In this document: in pieces, positions 48,976 through 60,323 of the stretch
Layout: each line of letters starts with the position of its first letter
How positions within the stretch are numbered: the first letter of the stretch is position 1
Source: Ailanthus altissimus
Taxonomy: Eukaryota; Streptophyta; Magnoliopsida; Sapindales; Simaroubaceae
Direction of reading: 5' to 3'
Assembly (NCBI GenBank): GCA_946807835.1
Contig: OX327702.1
Location: 10,416,001-10,480,000, forward strand
DNA length: 64,000 bases
Program-made: the position numbers and the translations under genes
Notes under the pieces: generated by a model
The model's database searches: none
What the model saw: the letters and a program-made list of their open reading frames with translations, nothing else
What the model was told of the DNA's origin: nothing

Positions 48976-50330
48976 ATAATGTTCCCCTGGATTTTGACCT
49001 AAGGTTTAATTTATTAAATAGCTCAAAGAGACTTCTAAACATGTAAAAAAAAAGAACTAAAATAATTTCTAAATGGATAAAAAAAAAATGTTTCATTTCA
49101 ATAGAACTCTGTAAGGAAGTCTAAAACAAATAAAAAAACTAGCATCCTTATTTTGATAAGATTCTAATAAGTGAATCTTAATGAGAGAAGGACTTCTATA
49201 TTTTAATTTCACTAATATTCTATAACCCTCATACTCCTATTTAGGGGTGGCAAAAAACTCGAATAAAAAACAAATCCAAAATTTTGGGTTTTTTTTATCC
49301 GAATTCTATTTTTTTTATTTTCTGGATTCGGACCGAGCTTGAATATTTTTAGATCCAGAAAAATCGAGCTTAAAAATCTGAAATTTTTCCTCCTAAATCA
49401 AAAATTGAGAATTGTTTTGGTAGTGTAATTTTATTTTGATTATTTTAAAATAGTAACAAGTAAGCATTAATTAATTATTTGAATTTTTATTATTTTTAAT
49501 AAGTACTAAGTTATTAACTTCTAAGTAAATGTATTTTGTCGCAAAATATTATTATTATATTTATATAAAAAAAAAATCAATTATTGAATGGACATATTGA
49601 TTTGAATTTTTAGTATTATAAATTTACAATTAAATCAATAAATTTTTATTTAATTATCATATTAGGAAATTATATAGAAATTATTAATAAATAAAGATGA
49701 ATTGATGAAAGTTGAAACAAGTTAAGAAAATAAATTTAAAAATTTTAATAATCATTAGAGGAAAAAAATTATTAAAATTTAAACCATATTAAATTATGAA
49801 TACAAATTATACAAAACAATCTAATAATTGTTTAACAAAATAAACACTCTAGAAGTCCAAATTTTACCTTAAAAAATTTATAAAAATAAAAAGTTCAAAT
49901 TAAAATCTAGGTTTCGAGTTAGTCTGACTCAAAAAAACCCTGGTCCAAATCCAAGTTAAGCAAAACTTAAATCCAAACTTAGAAATTGCCAACCCTACTT
50001 CTACTACCATATAAATAGAGGTAAAATCATAATAGGGCATCAATTTCTTCTCCATCAATTATCAGTTTCTAAACAATCAATTTCTCTATAAATGAGAGGG
50101 TGCCATGTTTGCTATTTTTTTAGGAGGGTGTTACTTTTTTTATCTTGTAAAGACTCTGCCTCCATGTATCTCTATTATAAAATTTATCATTCAATAGTGT
50201 CATATGAGTAAGTCCATTAAGTTTGGTAAAATAAACGTAGGCTCACATTGTATTGAACCACTATAAATTCGGTGTTTTATTTTGTCTCTTATTTTTATTT
50301 TTGTTAAACTTAACCTCGTTGCCAACACCA
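48976..50330 (+). repeat. LTR-like repeat, copy 1, split by a hAT MITE
   Basis: 48990-49241 plus 49998-50330 aligns in the same orientation with about 51300-51765. It includes TATA-like 'ataaatagagg' (50012), 'cttgtaaagactctgcctccatg' and 'gtcatatgagt'. The copies look like LTRs of a small noncoding retroelement, but no PBS, PPT or clear ends were found. Confidence 0.5.
49242..49997. mobile_element. Non-autonomous hAT element (756 bp)
   Basis: The terminal inverted repeats are TAGGGGTGGCAA (left) and TTGCCAACCCTA (right), with 11/12 pairing. The flanks CTCCTATT (49234-49241) and CTTCTACT (49998-50005) are a 6/8 target duplication of the 8-bp size typical for hAT. The uninterrupted sequence survives in the second repeat copy (about 51480). 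Noncoding, AT-rich. Confidence 0.72.
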
Positions 50331-50650
50331 AACAATTCAACACGTTGACTTTAAGAAGTCAAAATTTTAAGGTCACCAGTTTAGCATTGTCAATGAAAAA
50401 TGATATAAGTAAAAAAAATGATATAAAATGCCATAGAGACATCGAACCACAAAGATTATCAATTTAGAGAAGAGAGCTAGTGAGACACAGTAAAAATAAA
50501 AAATAATAATAATTTATTTTTGTTAAACTTGACCTCGTTCTTAACACCAATAAATTTAACTCGTTGACTTTAAGAAGTCCAAATATTAGGGTCACCAGTT
50601 TAGTGTCGTTAGTGAAAAATGATACAAAATGCCATAGAAACACAAGGAAC
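50300..50650 (+). repeat. Tandem duplication of a 'cgttgactttaagaagtc' segment
   Basis: 50300-50450 and 50515-50650 are similar: 'ttgttaaacttgacctcgtt', 'aactcgttgactttaagaagtc', 'gtcaccagttta' and 'aatgccatag'. A third partial copy lies at 55853-55890. Confidence 0.6.
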
Positions 50651-50699
50651 CACAAAATGCCATTTAAGCTAAGGACTTTGGTTGATCTCACTTTAAGTA

Positions 50700-51300
50700 G
50701 GGAGCTCATCCACAATCCCCATCCCTGAGAAACGAGTCCGTGACATAAGACGCTTTGGCCAAGTCAACCACTGAAGCCTTGCCCATAGTCCTTAGCCCTT
50801 AAAAGCGTTCTCGACATCAGTATTATTCCATAACAAGATTTAGCCAAACCAACCGCTGAAGCCATCATTCGAGGACTCAAATTATCCTTATCCCCAAGGA
50901 TCATTAATTACTTAAAAAGTCCCTCCACGAGCGATAAAATTACTGGAAGACTTTATCGCAGGAACAAAATTCTTGATGACCCCCAGGAGAGACAATCCCA
51001 ACCTTGTGCAGAGACCTCACGAAGGCTGCCAGAAATAAGAACTACCATGTACTCACTTCATTCAAATATCTTTGAAGAGCACTTTAAGAGATACCAAACT
51101 CGAGGATGAACCACTAGATCTATAGTTTTCAGTGCTAACATGAAGCACCTCATTAAGTCATTGAATAGGGACCTATCCATCCTAATACTTCAAAGGCACT
51201 CGAAAAGACCCTCCAATCCAAGGACTAAAATTATAAAGTTTCTAGTGCTGAAAAGTCAACACTGAAAAATTGAGGAACTTTTGTTCCCCCCAAGATTTTA
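50700..51300 (+). other. Noncoding, retroelement-like sequence
   Basis: Moderate GC and no frame. Short repeats such as 'aaccactgaagcc/aaccgctgaagcc' (50767, 50849) occur. It probably belongs to the upstream part of the second LTR-like repeat. Confidence 0.3.
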
Positions 51301-51765
51301 GCTTAAGGCCCAATCTTTTAAAGGCCTAGACTAAATGTGTAAAAAGAGAACTTTTTTTTATTTTAGTAGGACTTTAAAATCTCAAACAAATAAGGGAACT
51401 ATCGTCCTTATTTTAGTAGAACTCTAATTGTGGCAATCTTACTATATCCTAATTTTACTTAAATTCTACGGCCCCATACTCTTATGACCCCGTAAATAGA
51501 GGGGAGAAAATCATAAGGGGACATCAATTTATTCTCTATCAGTTATCAATTTCTCAACAATTAATTTCTCCATAAAGGTAGGGGCGATATATTTGCTATT
51601 TTTCTAGGGATGTTACTTCTTTGATCTTGTAAAGGCTCTACTTCCATGTATCTCTATTATAAAACTATCACTCAATAGTGTCATATGAATGAGTTAATTA
51701 AGGTTGATAAAATTATCACTCAATAAATTTGATGTTTTGTTGTGTCTCTTATCTTTAGTTTTATT
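51300..51765 (+). repeat. LTR-like repeat, copy 2, cut by a hAT element
   Basis: It aligns with 48990-49241 plus 49998-50330. The end is interrupted at 51766 by the 3.2 kb hAT element and resumes at 54950-54981 and 55846 onward. Confidence 0.5.
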
Positions 51766-52129
51766 TAGGGGTGGGCATAAATACCAGACCTATCTCTTCC
51801 TGGTGTCTCGACTCGAAATTTTTGGGATAGGACGGGATGGGTCCAAAGAACGGGATATGTTCAGCTCCTAAAGTAAGGGACCCAAATGTCCCGGTCAGGT
51901 CAGCAGCATTTCCCGTCCCGAAAAAATAATTAAAGATTGTGTTAGTTAATTAACAAATTATAAATTAATTTAACGTAAATTTTATAAATTTATAAATTTA
52001 CAAGTTAATTAATAAATTATAAGTTTTCTTGTTTTTTAAACATCTCATCTTAATTTGTATTTATGACTTTATTTAAGTAAATTGATATTGAAGACTAATT
52101 AAATTATCAATATTAAATTAGATTTAGAA

Positions 52130-52800
52130 TTATAACATGTAACATTAAATGTAATTAAAATTATAACATTTGAATTTGAGCATAATTAAAATTGAATTTG
52201 AAATTATAACATTAAATGTAATTAAAATTGGAATTAGAATTGGAATTACAACATTTAACATAATTGAAATTAGAATCAGAATTATAACAATTAACGTAAT
52301 TGAAATTAGGAATCAAAATTATAACATTTAATGTAATTAAAATTGAATTTGAAAGTATAACATTTAATATAATTGAAATTAAAATTAAATTTGGACCAAT
52401 TATAACATTTAACGTAATTGAAATTAAATTTAAAATTATAACATTTAACGTAATTAAAATTGAATTTGAATTTGAAATTATAACATTTAACGTAATTGAA
52501 ATTGAAATTAGAATTGGAATTATAACATTTAACATAAATAAATTTGAATTTGAATTTAAAATTATAACATTTAACATAATTGAAATTGAAATTGAATTTT
52601 GACCCATTATAATATTTAACATAATTGAAATTGAAATTGGATTTGGACTAGTCATAACGTTTAACGTAATTAAAATTAAAATTAGAATTTGGGATCAATC
52701 ATAAAATTTAACGTAATTGAAACTGAAATTGGATTGCAATTATAACATTTAACATAATTGAAATTGAAATTGGGATTGAAATTATAACATTATTAAAATT
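52130..52800. repeat. Minisatellite, unit around 'ataacatttaacgtaattgaaatt'
   Basis: About 14 degenerate units, 35-60 bases apart, with variable 'gaaattgaatt' spacers. They create long chance frames on both strands (such as 52655-52212) with repeated ITLNVII peptides. These are repeat artefacts, not genes. Confidence 0.85.
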
Positions 52801-53029
52801 GAAATTAAAATTAAAATTTTTCCAAAATGTTAGTCCAAATTAAATTATTCATAATAAAATTAGAAACCAATAATAAAAAAATTATTAAATAGTTAAAAAA
52901 AACTCTTTAAATATAAAAAATTCCAAAACTTAATTTTTGGGCCAAAAATATAAATTTGGAGCATTTAAGGACATGGGCCAAAAATGGAGGGTCAATGACA
53001 CATAGACCCTCAAAATTTAACGAAAGGAT

Positions 53030-54560
53030 TGAAAGACCTTAAAGTTTTAAAAGGACCATAGAAACCTCTATCAGAAGACAAAAACCATCTGAATTAACAG
53101 TCAACTAATCAAAATTGATAAAAGTATAAAAAAAATTATTGTATCTATTTTTAAGATTAAAGGATAAAAATATACATTTTGTAAAAATCGTTTGAATTAA
53201 CGGTCAATTGGTCAAAATTGATGAAAGTACCAAAATGCCCTTGTATCTATTTTTAAGATTAAAGGATAAAAATATATAATTTGTAGGAATTGAACCCAAA
53301 ACTTTTGCTCAAAACTAAGCATCTTAACCATTAGACTACAAAGCACTTAATTGATAGTAAGTGTATTTATCTTTTATACATACAATAAAAGGACCTTATA
53401 TATATTTTTAAAATAGAAAGATAAAATTATGCACTTTGTGGGACTCAAACTTAAGATATTTGGGTCGAAAATAGCACCTTAACCATTAGATTGAAAGCAA
53501 CTTATTGTCACTAAGTGTATATATCTTTTATATATACTATAAGGATATCTAGACAATTAATAAAATAACTGAAATTTAAAATGAATTAAATAATTAATTT
53601 AATTTAATTTAAAATAAATTAAATATAAATTAAACAAATTAAATTTTAAAATGAATTAAATAAATTAAATTTTAAAATGATTTAAATTAATTAATTTTAA
53701 AATGAATTAAAAAAAGTTAAATTTTAAAATGAATTAAATAAATTAAATCCAAAATGAATTAATAAATTAAATTTAAAATTAATTGAATAAATTAAAATTT
53801 TAAATAAATTAATTTTAAAATAAATTAAATTTTAAAATGAATTAAATAAAAATTAGAAAAAGAATCAGGCGACCATCAATCACCGACTGCCTAATTTTTT
53901 TTATTAATTTATTTATTCAATTTAAATTAAATATATTATATTTAAAATAAAATAATTTTAATTTTTTGAGTCACTAGCCACTTGATCATTTTTTAGTTTT
54001 TATAATTTTATTTTATTGAATTTTAAATTTTATTTAATTCACTTTTAATTTAATTTATTTTAATTTCAGTTATTTTATTCATTGTCCAGATGTCTTTATA
54101 GTATATATAAAAGTTAGATACACTTATCATCAATAAATTACTTTCAGCCTAATGGTTAAGATGCTAGTTTGTCATCCAGATGTCTTGTGTTCGCTTGTAG
54201 CCTAATAATTAAGGTGATTAATTTTGAATCTAAGAATTTAGGTTCAAATTCTATCAAGTACATATTTTTATCCTCCTTTAATTTTAAAAATACATACAAT
54301 GGTATTTTAGTACTTTTAATTCATTTCATAGTTAAAAGATAATTTTGCCTATTTTTATCCTCCTTTAATTTTAAAAATACACAGAGATATTTTAGTACTT
54401 TCAATACATTTGATAGTTAAAAGACAATTTTACTATTTTCTTTGTTAATTTAAATAATTTTTGCCTTCTAACATGGTTTTTATAACCCTTTTAAAACTTT
54501 GAGGGTCTTTCAGTCCTATTCATTTAACTTGGGGGTTTATGTGTCATTTATACAAAAATG
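53030..54560. repeat. Inverted repeat arms inside the hAT element, each with two tRNA-like modules
   Basis: The left arm (about 53030-53640) and right arm (about 54040-54560) are reverse complements with indels. Each arm has two modules with an A-box-like 'taatggttaagatgct' and a B-box-like 'gggttcaattcc' about 30-40 bases apart: 53345-53279 and 53502-53435 on minus, about 54143-54190 and 54194-54262 on plus. Confidence 0.6.
53560..53860. repeat. AT-rich tandem repeat, unit about 25 bases
   Basis: Repeats of 'aattaaattttaaaatga' in degenerate tandem, in the centre of the inverted repeat. Confidence 0.8.
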
Positions 54561-54981
54561 AACCCAAGATTTTTGTACTTTTCAATCTATTTGATAATCA
54601 AAAGACGATTTTATCATTTTCTCCAATAATTTAGACAGTATCCATCTTCTAACAGTGGTCTTTATGGCCCTTTTGAAATTTCGGGATCTTTCACTCCTTT
54701 TCATTTAACTTGGGGATCTACGTGTCATTTACATAAAAATGAACCCAAAATGTTTAGGCAAAAAACACAAATTTAAAGCAATTAGGATATGGGTCAAAAA
54801 TGGCCCATGTTTTGAAATAACCCGTGTTTTGACCCATCCCATCACGGTTTGGGTCGGGACACATCCCACCCGGTTATGTGTCTCGATCGAGACTCAAGAT
54901 CGATCGGGTCCGTTCCAAACTCGACTTAGTTTCGATTTACCCACCTCTAATTTTATTCATCTCAATATCATTCTCAAAAAT

Positions 54982-55845
54982 TGATATGAACCTTGCCAAC
55001 AATGTGACAAAATCCAGCACCACAATATGAAATTGAATTCGAGATCTTCAAGACGCAAGTTTGACGAGTCTTGACCCTTGAGTTAGCGAACCAAGAACTA
55101 AGACTGTGGCTGGATATAAGATGCCACACCAAGAAACCCCAAGGACACTTTAAGAATCTAGGTGATAAGTCCGATTGTTTAAACACCACAAGAACAAGCT
55201 TGATAAGTTCAAGTCCTTTCAAGAATAAAAGAAGACACAAAAACTCTCAAATTGTATTTTCTAAAATTTGTGCTCCCACTCTCAATCCCCATGATATTTA
55301 TAGAGACCATAAGAGATGTCAAATTACAACTTTCAAATACAAATTTCAAACTTACAACTAATACAACAATTAAAATAACAAAATTTAAACTTAATCAAAT
55401 TTTCAGAAAACATGCCTAAATCAAAGGAATTAAGTTTCCATGAATATTCAAATTTCTAGAAAACATGCCTAAATCAACAGGATTAGGTTTCCTTGAATAT
55501 TCAAATCTCCAAAAAATCTGCCTTAATCAAAGTGATTAGGTTTCCTTGAATAATCAAATCTCCAGAAATTCTGCCTTAATCAAAATGATTAGATTTCCTT
55601 AAATCTGATTTGGACTTATTTAAAATGTATTTGGTTTTATGCTAAGCTTCTATGTGTTTGCTATCCCACAAACTTGTTAAATTAGCTTATTTAATGCTTC
55701 TTTAAATTGCTTGGCTCTAAGCTTGTGATTGACCCATTTGGCAAACTTAATATATCATGTGATTGATAGACTTGTACCCTTTCAAGTCCACGTACGAATT
55801 CTTTCTCTTGTATGCGTATAAAATTGTGCAATGTCATTTACATCA
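54982..55845 (-). mobile_element. Small solo LTR (864 bp)
   Basis: It starts TGATATGAACC, ends ACATCA, and is flanked by the perfect 5-bp repeat AAAAT (54977-54981 and 55846-55850). TATA on minus at 55305-55293 (CTATAAATATCAT) suggests minus orientation. It contains a tandem repeat of a roughly 60-bp unit (55405-55615). The frames on both strands here (55071-55361 and 55240-54974) have no family match. Confidence 0.7.
55405..55615. repeat. Tandem repeat, about 60-bp unit, 3.5 copies
   Basis: Repeats of 'tgccttaatcaaa(g)tgatta', 'ggtttccttgaat' and 'tcaaatctccagaaa'. Confidence 0.8.
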
Positions 55846-55850
55846 AAAAT

Positions 55851-57190
55851 CAACAAATTCAACTCGTTGACTTTAGGATGACTAAATGTTGGGGTCAACA
55901 AGTGTAAAACATTTGCAACATAATTTATGTAAGATTTTAATTCTAAAAATTGGTAATTTACTGTAAAATCACATGTTCTTCAACTTCAAGTGGATATTTC
56001 GAGCACTTTGCCAGACCTCTCTTTTTCTTACTAGATTTTTTCTTTTGTTGGCGGCACCTATGTTTGACTTATGAAGCAGGGTTGACTATGTTACTGATTT
56101 GAAAGGTTATGTATACTTAGCTTTAAGTTGTGTTACAAATTATAAGTTTTGTATTACATTAAAGTGAAGGTTTAAATTATTGCATTGGAGTTGTCAACTT
56201 TTGTGTTCGAATTTTAAATTTTATATTAACATTTTCCAATTTTGTGTTAATCAGTATAGATATAGATACAGATATGCAACATAGCTAAGCCTTCTGAAGG
56301 AATGAAATATAATTCACTAAAGTAATTGTTAGGCCAACATAAAGACTCAAAAGGTTTTGGCTTTTGGCTTGTAAAATATGGGAAGTTGTAGGTGGAGAGG
56401 AAGCTATTTACTCCCGAGGAAAATTTGAAGCAGGATTCTTCAAAATCTCAGATACAGATATTCCCCGGGTAAGTCCCAAACATAGATATTAATTCGTGGG
56501 ATATTATTATGGAGAGAGATTCATGTTAACACCTTCGTTAGAGAAAGTGTCTTACAAATTATGGAGACACTTATATACAAAATCCGGCTACTGTGACGAT
56601 GAAATGAAACAATATGAGATACTTGCAAATGCCATAGTTCGATCAACGAATTTGGGTATCGATTGTTATCATATTAGACTTACTATTCACTTCCTCTTGC
56701 AAACAATTCTAACACCAAAATTGTTATATTGAATATCAACCGAGAGAGATTTTATAAGGATCTACCTGATGATTCAAAACTCTGGCTAATTGCCTCTCTC
56801 TAGGTCTCATTGCATCAGAAAATTCTTATTCAACTTAATTCTCTTCTCCCATGACAATTTTCCAAAACCCACTTTCACCCTTCAGTTCTTCTCTAATTTC
56901 CTGGAAACTAAATGGGAAACAAAAACAATCTCATTAATCTGAAGATGCAATTCCCATCAATCCCCTCGTGCTCAATCAATTGTAGCTATGTCCCAATACC
57001 CATCAAACCATAAACAATTCTATACCTCTTTCATACAAGGAATCAAAAACCAGTAGAGGGCAAACACGTTTTTGGAATATAAAATTCTCATTAATCTGTT
57101 CATAAAAAACAATAAAAAAAACATTACCTCTATTTAGGGAAGATATGAGAGAGAAAACGCTAGGCTGAAATTATCAAAGACCCATTTTAA
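55851..57190. other. Intergenic, no gene recognised
   Basis: The start (55851-55915) continues the LTR-like repeat copy 2. A 78-codon frame at 56496-56732 (MGYYYGERFML...) has no recognised family. 57000-57190 is probably the H2B 3' UTR. Confidence 0.35.
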
Positions 57191-57215
57191 CACGAAACCA
57201 AGAAAACGAACAAGA

Positions 57216-57633
57216 TTAAGAACTGGTAAACTTGGTGACGGCCTTGGTCCCCTCAGACACGGCGTGCTTGGCCAATTCACCGGGCAAGACCAATCTCACG
57301 GCGGTTTGGATCTCCCTCGAAGTTATGGTGGGCTTTTTGTTGTATCTCGCGAGACGAGACGATTCCTGGGCCAACTTCTCGAATATATCGTTGATGAAAC
57401 TGTTCATGATGCCCATGGCCTTGCTGGAGATTCCGATATCAGGGTGAACCTGCTTGAGGACCTTGAAAATGTAGATCTTGTAAGTCTTCTGTGCTCTTTT
57501 TGATCTTCTTCTTTTTCTCGCCGCCTTCTTTGGAGATCTTTTTCTCAGCTTTCGGCCTCTTCTCGGCGGCTGCTGGTGCTTTCTCGGCTACCGGCTTTTT
57601 CTCGGCTGGCTTCTTCTCGGCTTTGGGCGCCAT
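57216..57633 (-). pseudogene. Histone H2B, intronless, with a one-base frameshift
   Basis: The start [14 protein letters not shown] (ATG at 57633) is the usual plant H2B N-terminus; an in-frame ATG three codons upstream (57642) is less likely. The lysine/alanine-rich tail leads to [10 protein letters not shown]. There one extra base within 57483-57486 shifts the frame. In the next frame the protein continues [53 protein letters not shown]...[34 protein letters not shown] to the stop at 57216, with no other damage. Length fits about 138 residues for an intact gene. The shift is not in a homopolymer. Either it is a recent pseudogene or a base error in the sequence. Core-histone function is expected if intact. 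Confidence 0.9.
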
Positions 57634-57738
57634 TATAGACAAAAATGAAGGACACGCGAGAGAGAGTTCAAGATTGAGGGACGCTTCAAAAAGAATGCGA
57701 AATAAGGACTTCGGTCGAGAAGAACGGAGGCGAGAGAC

Positions 57739-57746
57739 TTTAAATA
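57739..57746 (-). promoter_or_regulatory. TATA box of the H2B copy (tatttaaa)
   Basis: About 106 bp upstream of the H2B ATG on the minus strand, between the coding start and the Type I histone element. Confidence 0.55.
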
Positions 57747-57786
57747 GAGATTTGAGATGGCTTCTTATTGGTTGATAGGGTTTTCA

Positions 57787-57804
57787 CGCAGATCAATGAC
57801 GTGG
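57787..57804 (-). promoter_or_regulatory. Plant histone Type I promoter element (hexamer plus octamer)
   Basis: On the minus strand CCACGTCATTGATCTGCG matches the Type I element CCACGTCANCGATCCGCG of plant histone promoters, apart from two substitutions in the octamer half. The ACGTCA hexamer is exact. It lies about 45 bp upstream of the TATA box. This element gives S-phase expression in plant histone genes. Confidence 0.65.
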
Positions 57805-57849
57805 CTCTTGTTGCAGCATTGGATGCTGAATAGCTCTACGAGCGGTTGA

Positions 57850-58729
57850 GATCTGTATTTTTATGGTTTCGAGACGGCCTAATTATAACTTAAACCAGAA
57901 AAGGGAAAAGCAGATTACAAGAATTAAAATTAATTTTAAATGACTGGCCCTTCAGGCCTCATAGGCTTGGGGTTTGTTTGTTTCGTGGGATTGATTAGGT
58001 ATGTTTATTTTTAAATTAATTTTATGTTTGATATTAAAAAAAAAGTAGTGTTATATATAGATTAAATATAAAATTTGTATCCAAAATAATATATTACCAT
58101 TCGGTTATTATTATCTATGAATTATTAACTTTTTATTTTTTATTTATGTAATAATAATTAATAATCACATTGTTTGAAATACAAAAGTTATATCTAACAT
58201 TGGATAGCATTACTCTAAAAAAGATGTGAAGAATAAATAGGAGTCCCACTTAAGACTCGTCATTTATTTTTTTCAAAATAGAAAAGAGTTTATCCCTGGG
58301 AGGTATAAAGAACTCCTCATTAAAAAATAACTTTTAACTTAATAAATTTAAATTAAATTATTTATTTTAATATAATAATATAAAAATATTACAACTTATA
58401 AAAAAAATTATTAAATAATAAAATATGACACAAATTAAAAGAATATACAATATAATTTATGAATATAATCAAATATTTATTATAAAAATCAATATTACAA
58501 AGTAAATATATATTTAAATATTAGTTTAAATATTATTTAATCATTTAATAATTAAATTAAAATTACATATTTAATTAATTGTTATTTGCATTATTGTAAA
58601 CAAATTAATAATTATTTTTTTATAATATTTCAACAATTTTAATAACAAATTTGTATATACTAATCAATTAAATCCTAGAATAACTAAACACAACACAAAT
58701 ACTAAATATAATCCAAACATTTTTTTATT
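57850..58729. other. AT-rich intergenic DNA, possible MITE
   Basis: 'ggggtttgtttgtttcgtgggattg' near 57970 resembles ends of plant MITEs. No partner end or gene was found. Confidence 0.3.
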
Positions 58730-58905
58730 ATATTTAATCTTAACAATTTCAATCCAATGTAATTTTGTCCTATCCTTTGTGCAAAATTATTTTTTATAAT
58801 TTTTAATCCTAACAGTTTCAATTCAATATAATTTTGTCCTATCCAATGTACCAAATCAGTTTTAATTATATCTAATCCTAAGAATTTCAATCCAATATAA
58901 TTTAG
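58730..58905. repeat. Tandem repeat, about 65-bp unit, 2.7 copies
   Basis: Units carry 'taatcctaa.aatttcaatccaat(a/g)taattttgtcctatcc'. They create a short chance minus frame (58890-58702) with repeated LGLxIIK peptides. Confidence 0.75.
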
Positions 58906-59059
58906 AATTTTTTTAGAAATAACTAATATTTTTAGGTATTTGCTTTTTCAACTACAAAGTAATATACTAATCTTTATTAGTCAAAATAATGCAAAATTGA
59001 CAGCACTTATTGATAAAATATAATGACAAAAAATAAATTTTTTTTTTTAAATGGCCCAT

Positions 59060-59770
59060 AGTTTTAAGCCATTTTTTTAACCACAAATGAATAGACTAAT
59101 TTTTTATAGTTAAAAAATACGCAATTAAATAATTATACTCCTGATTTATATTTTCTCTCTCTATCAAAACTTTTAAATTCTTTCTTTAAAATACACTATA
59201 AAATTGTAAAAATGATTAGATTTTGAATAAAATAAATAAAAGATGAATAAATTATGGGAGTAAAAATTTAAAAAAATTTGAGAAATCTAAAAGTTTTGAG
59301 AACTTATGTATCAAAGAAAAATTTCATGTGGCTTTTCTCGTATTTTTTTTAAGGGCCTTTGACTATCTTCTTTTAAATTAGTTTTATTGATTATTTTTAA
59401 TTATTAAATTAGAATTAAATTATTAAATATTTAAATTTTAAATTAATTTTTAAATTTTAATAAATTGTTTCAATAAATATATTATTTAATAAAAATTTTA
59501 ATTTATTAATTAATTATTGAATTAAAAAGATTTTTTTTTTAAATAGCATTTCGTGCGAAAAAGCCTCGTGCAAAATTTTTATTCAATCCACCAATTCTCA
59601 AAATTTTCCAAATTTTGACTCTCATTTATTTTATTTCTTTCTACAACTTCACTATAATACAATATACATTGTTAGGGGTATAATTGTCTAAGTCTATTTT
59701 TTGACTACAAAAGATTAATTTATTCATTTGTAGCTTAAAAAAAAATACTTAAAAATAAGGATTATTTTTG
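59060..59770. mobile_element. Foldback element with arms of about 200 bp
   Basis: The left arm (about 59060-59280) and right arm (about 59595-59770) are inverted: 'acaaatgaatagactaattttt' against 'aaaagattaatttattcatttgta', 'aattatactcc' against 'ggggtataatt', and 'aaataaataaaagatgaat' against the complement near 59620. A third copy of the motif lies at 58950-58995. No coding sequence. Confidence 0.5.
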
Positions 59771-60315
59771 AAATTTTTTTTTAAATATTTGAAAACAAAT
59801 ACATAAAGAATTAGGTGAGTTTTTGAAAATGTATCTCAAAATACACACTCCAACATTTAAAAAAAATAAATTTGATATAAATAAAGTGAATGTGAAAAAA
59901 AAATCACAAATATAAAAAAATTTAGAGAATTTTAAAAAGATTCACATTGAAAATACACCACATACAATAGGTGCACGAAACATTGCTTTGCTTTTTTTCC
60001 ACCAAGAATTCAAATTCTTATTTTTATTTTATTTGCACCCATAGCTGCTTTTGGTTTTTTTATGCCCAAAAAAATATTTTGTTTTAAAATTGCAAAAATA
60101 TCTAATGATGCGAAAGTAATTTCTGAAGGTTCTCAAGAACTAAGAACTTCATAAGAGAATGATTAAATTAAGTTTTTTTACGGTTCAATTTGATTCTATA
60201 TTTTTTTAAAATTTGGACCCAAATTAGATTTTTTTAAAATAGTGATTTTATTTGGTGTCTGACCAATTTGAAATCTAAAAGTTATATAGAATGATTAAAT
60301 TCTATGTATAAAAAA
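59771..60315. other. AT-rich intergenic DNA, nothing recognised
   Basis: Poly(A/T) runs only. Confidence 0.35.
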
Positions 60316-60323
60316 TTTATAAA

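Larger units (their letters stand above)
51766..54949. mobile_element. Large non-autonomous hAT element (3184 bp) with foldback interior
   Basis: The ends TAGGGGTGGG (51766) and CCCACCTCTA (54949) are inverted repeats. The flanks GTTTTATT (51758-51765) and ATTTTATT (54950-54957) are a 7/8 target duplication. The interior holds a minisatellite (52130-52800), two inverted arms (about 53030-53640 and 54040-54560) and an AT-rich repeat (53560-53860). No transposase. Confidence 0.78.

Noticed and set aside
52212..52655. 147-codon minus frame
   Set aside because: Made entirely of minisatellite units; the opposite strand is open too. Not a gene.
56496..56732. 78-codon frame MGYYYGERF...
   Set aside because: No recognised family, no promoter or splice context; kept only as a note on the intergenic region.
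57264..57503. Plus-strand frames over the H2B locus
   Set aside because: Shadows of the H2B coding strand.
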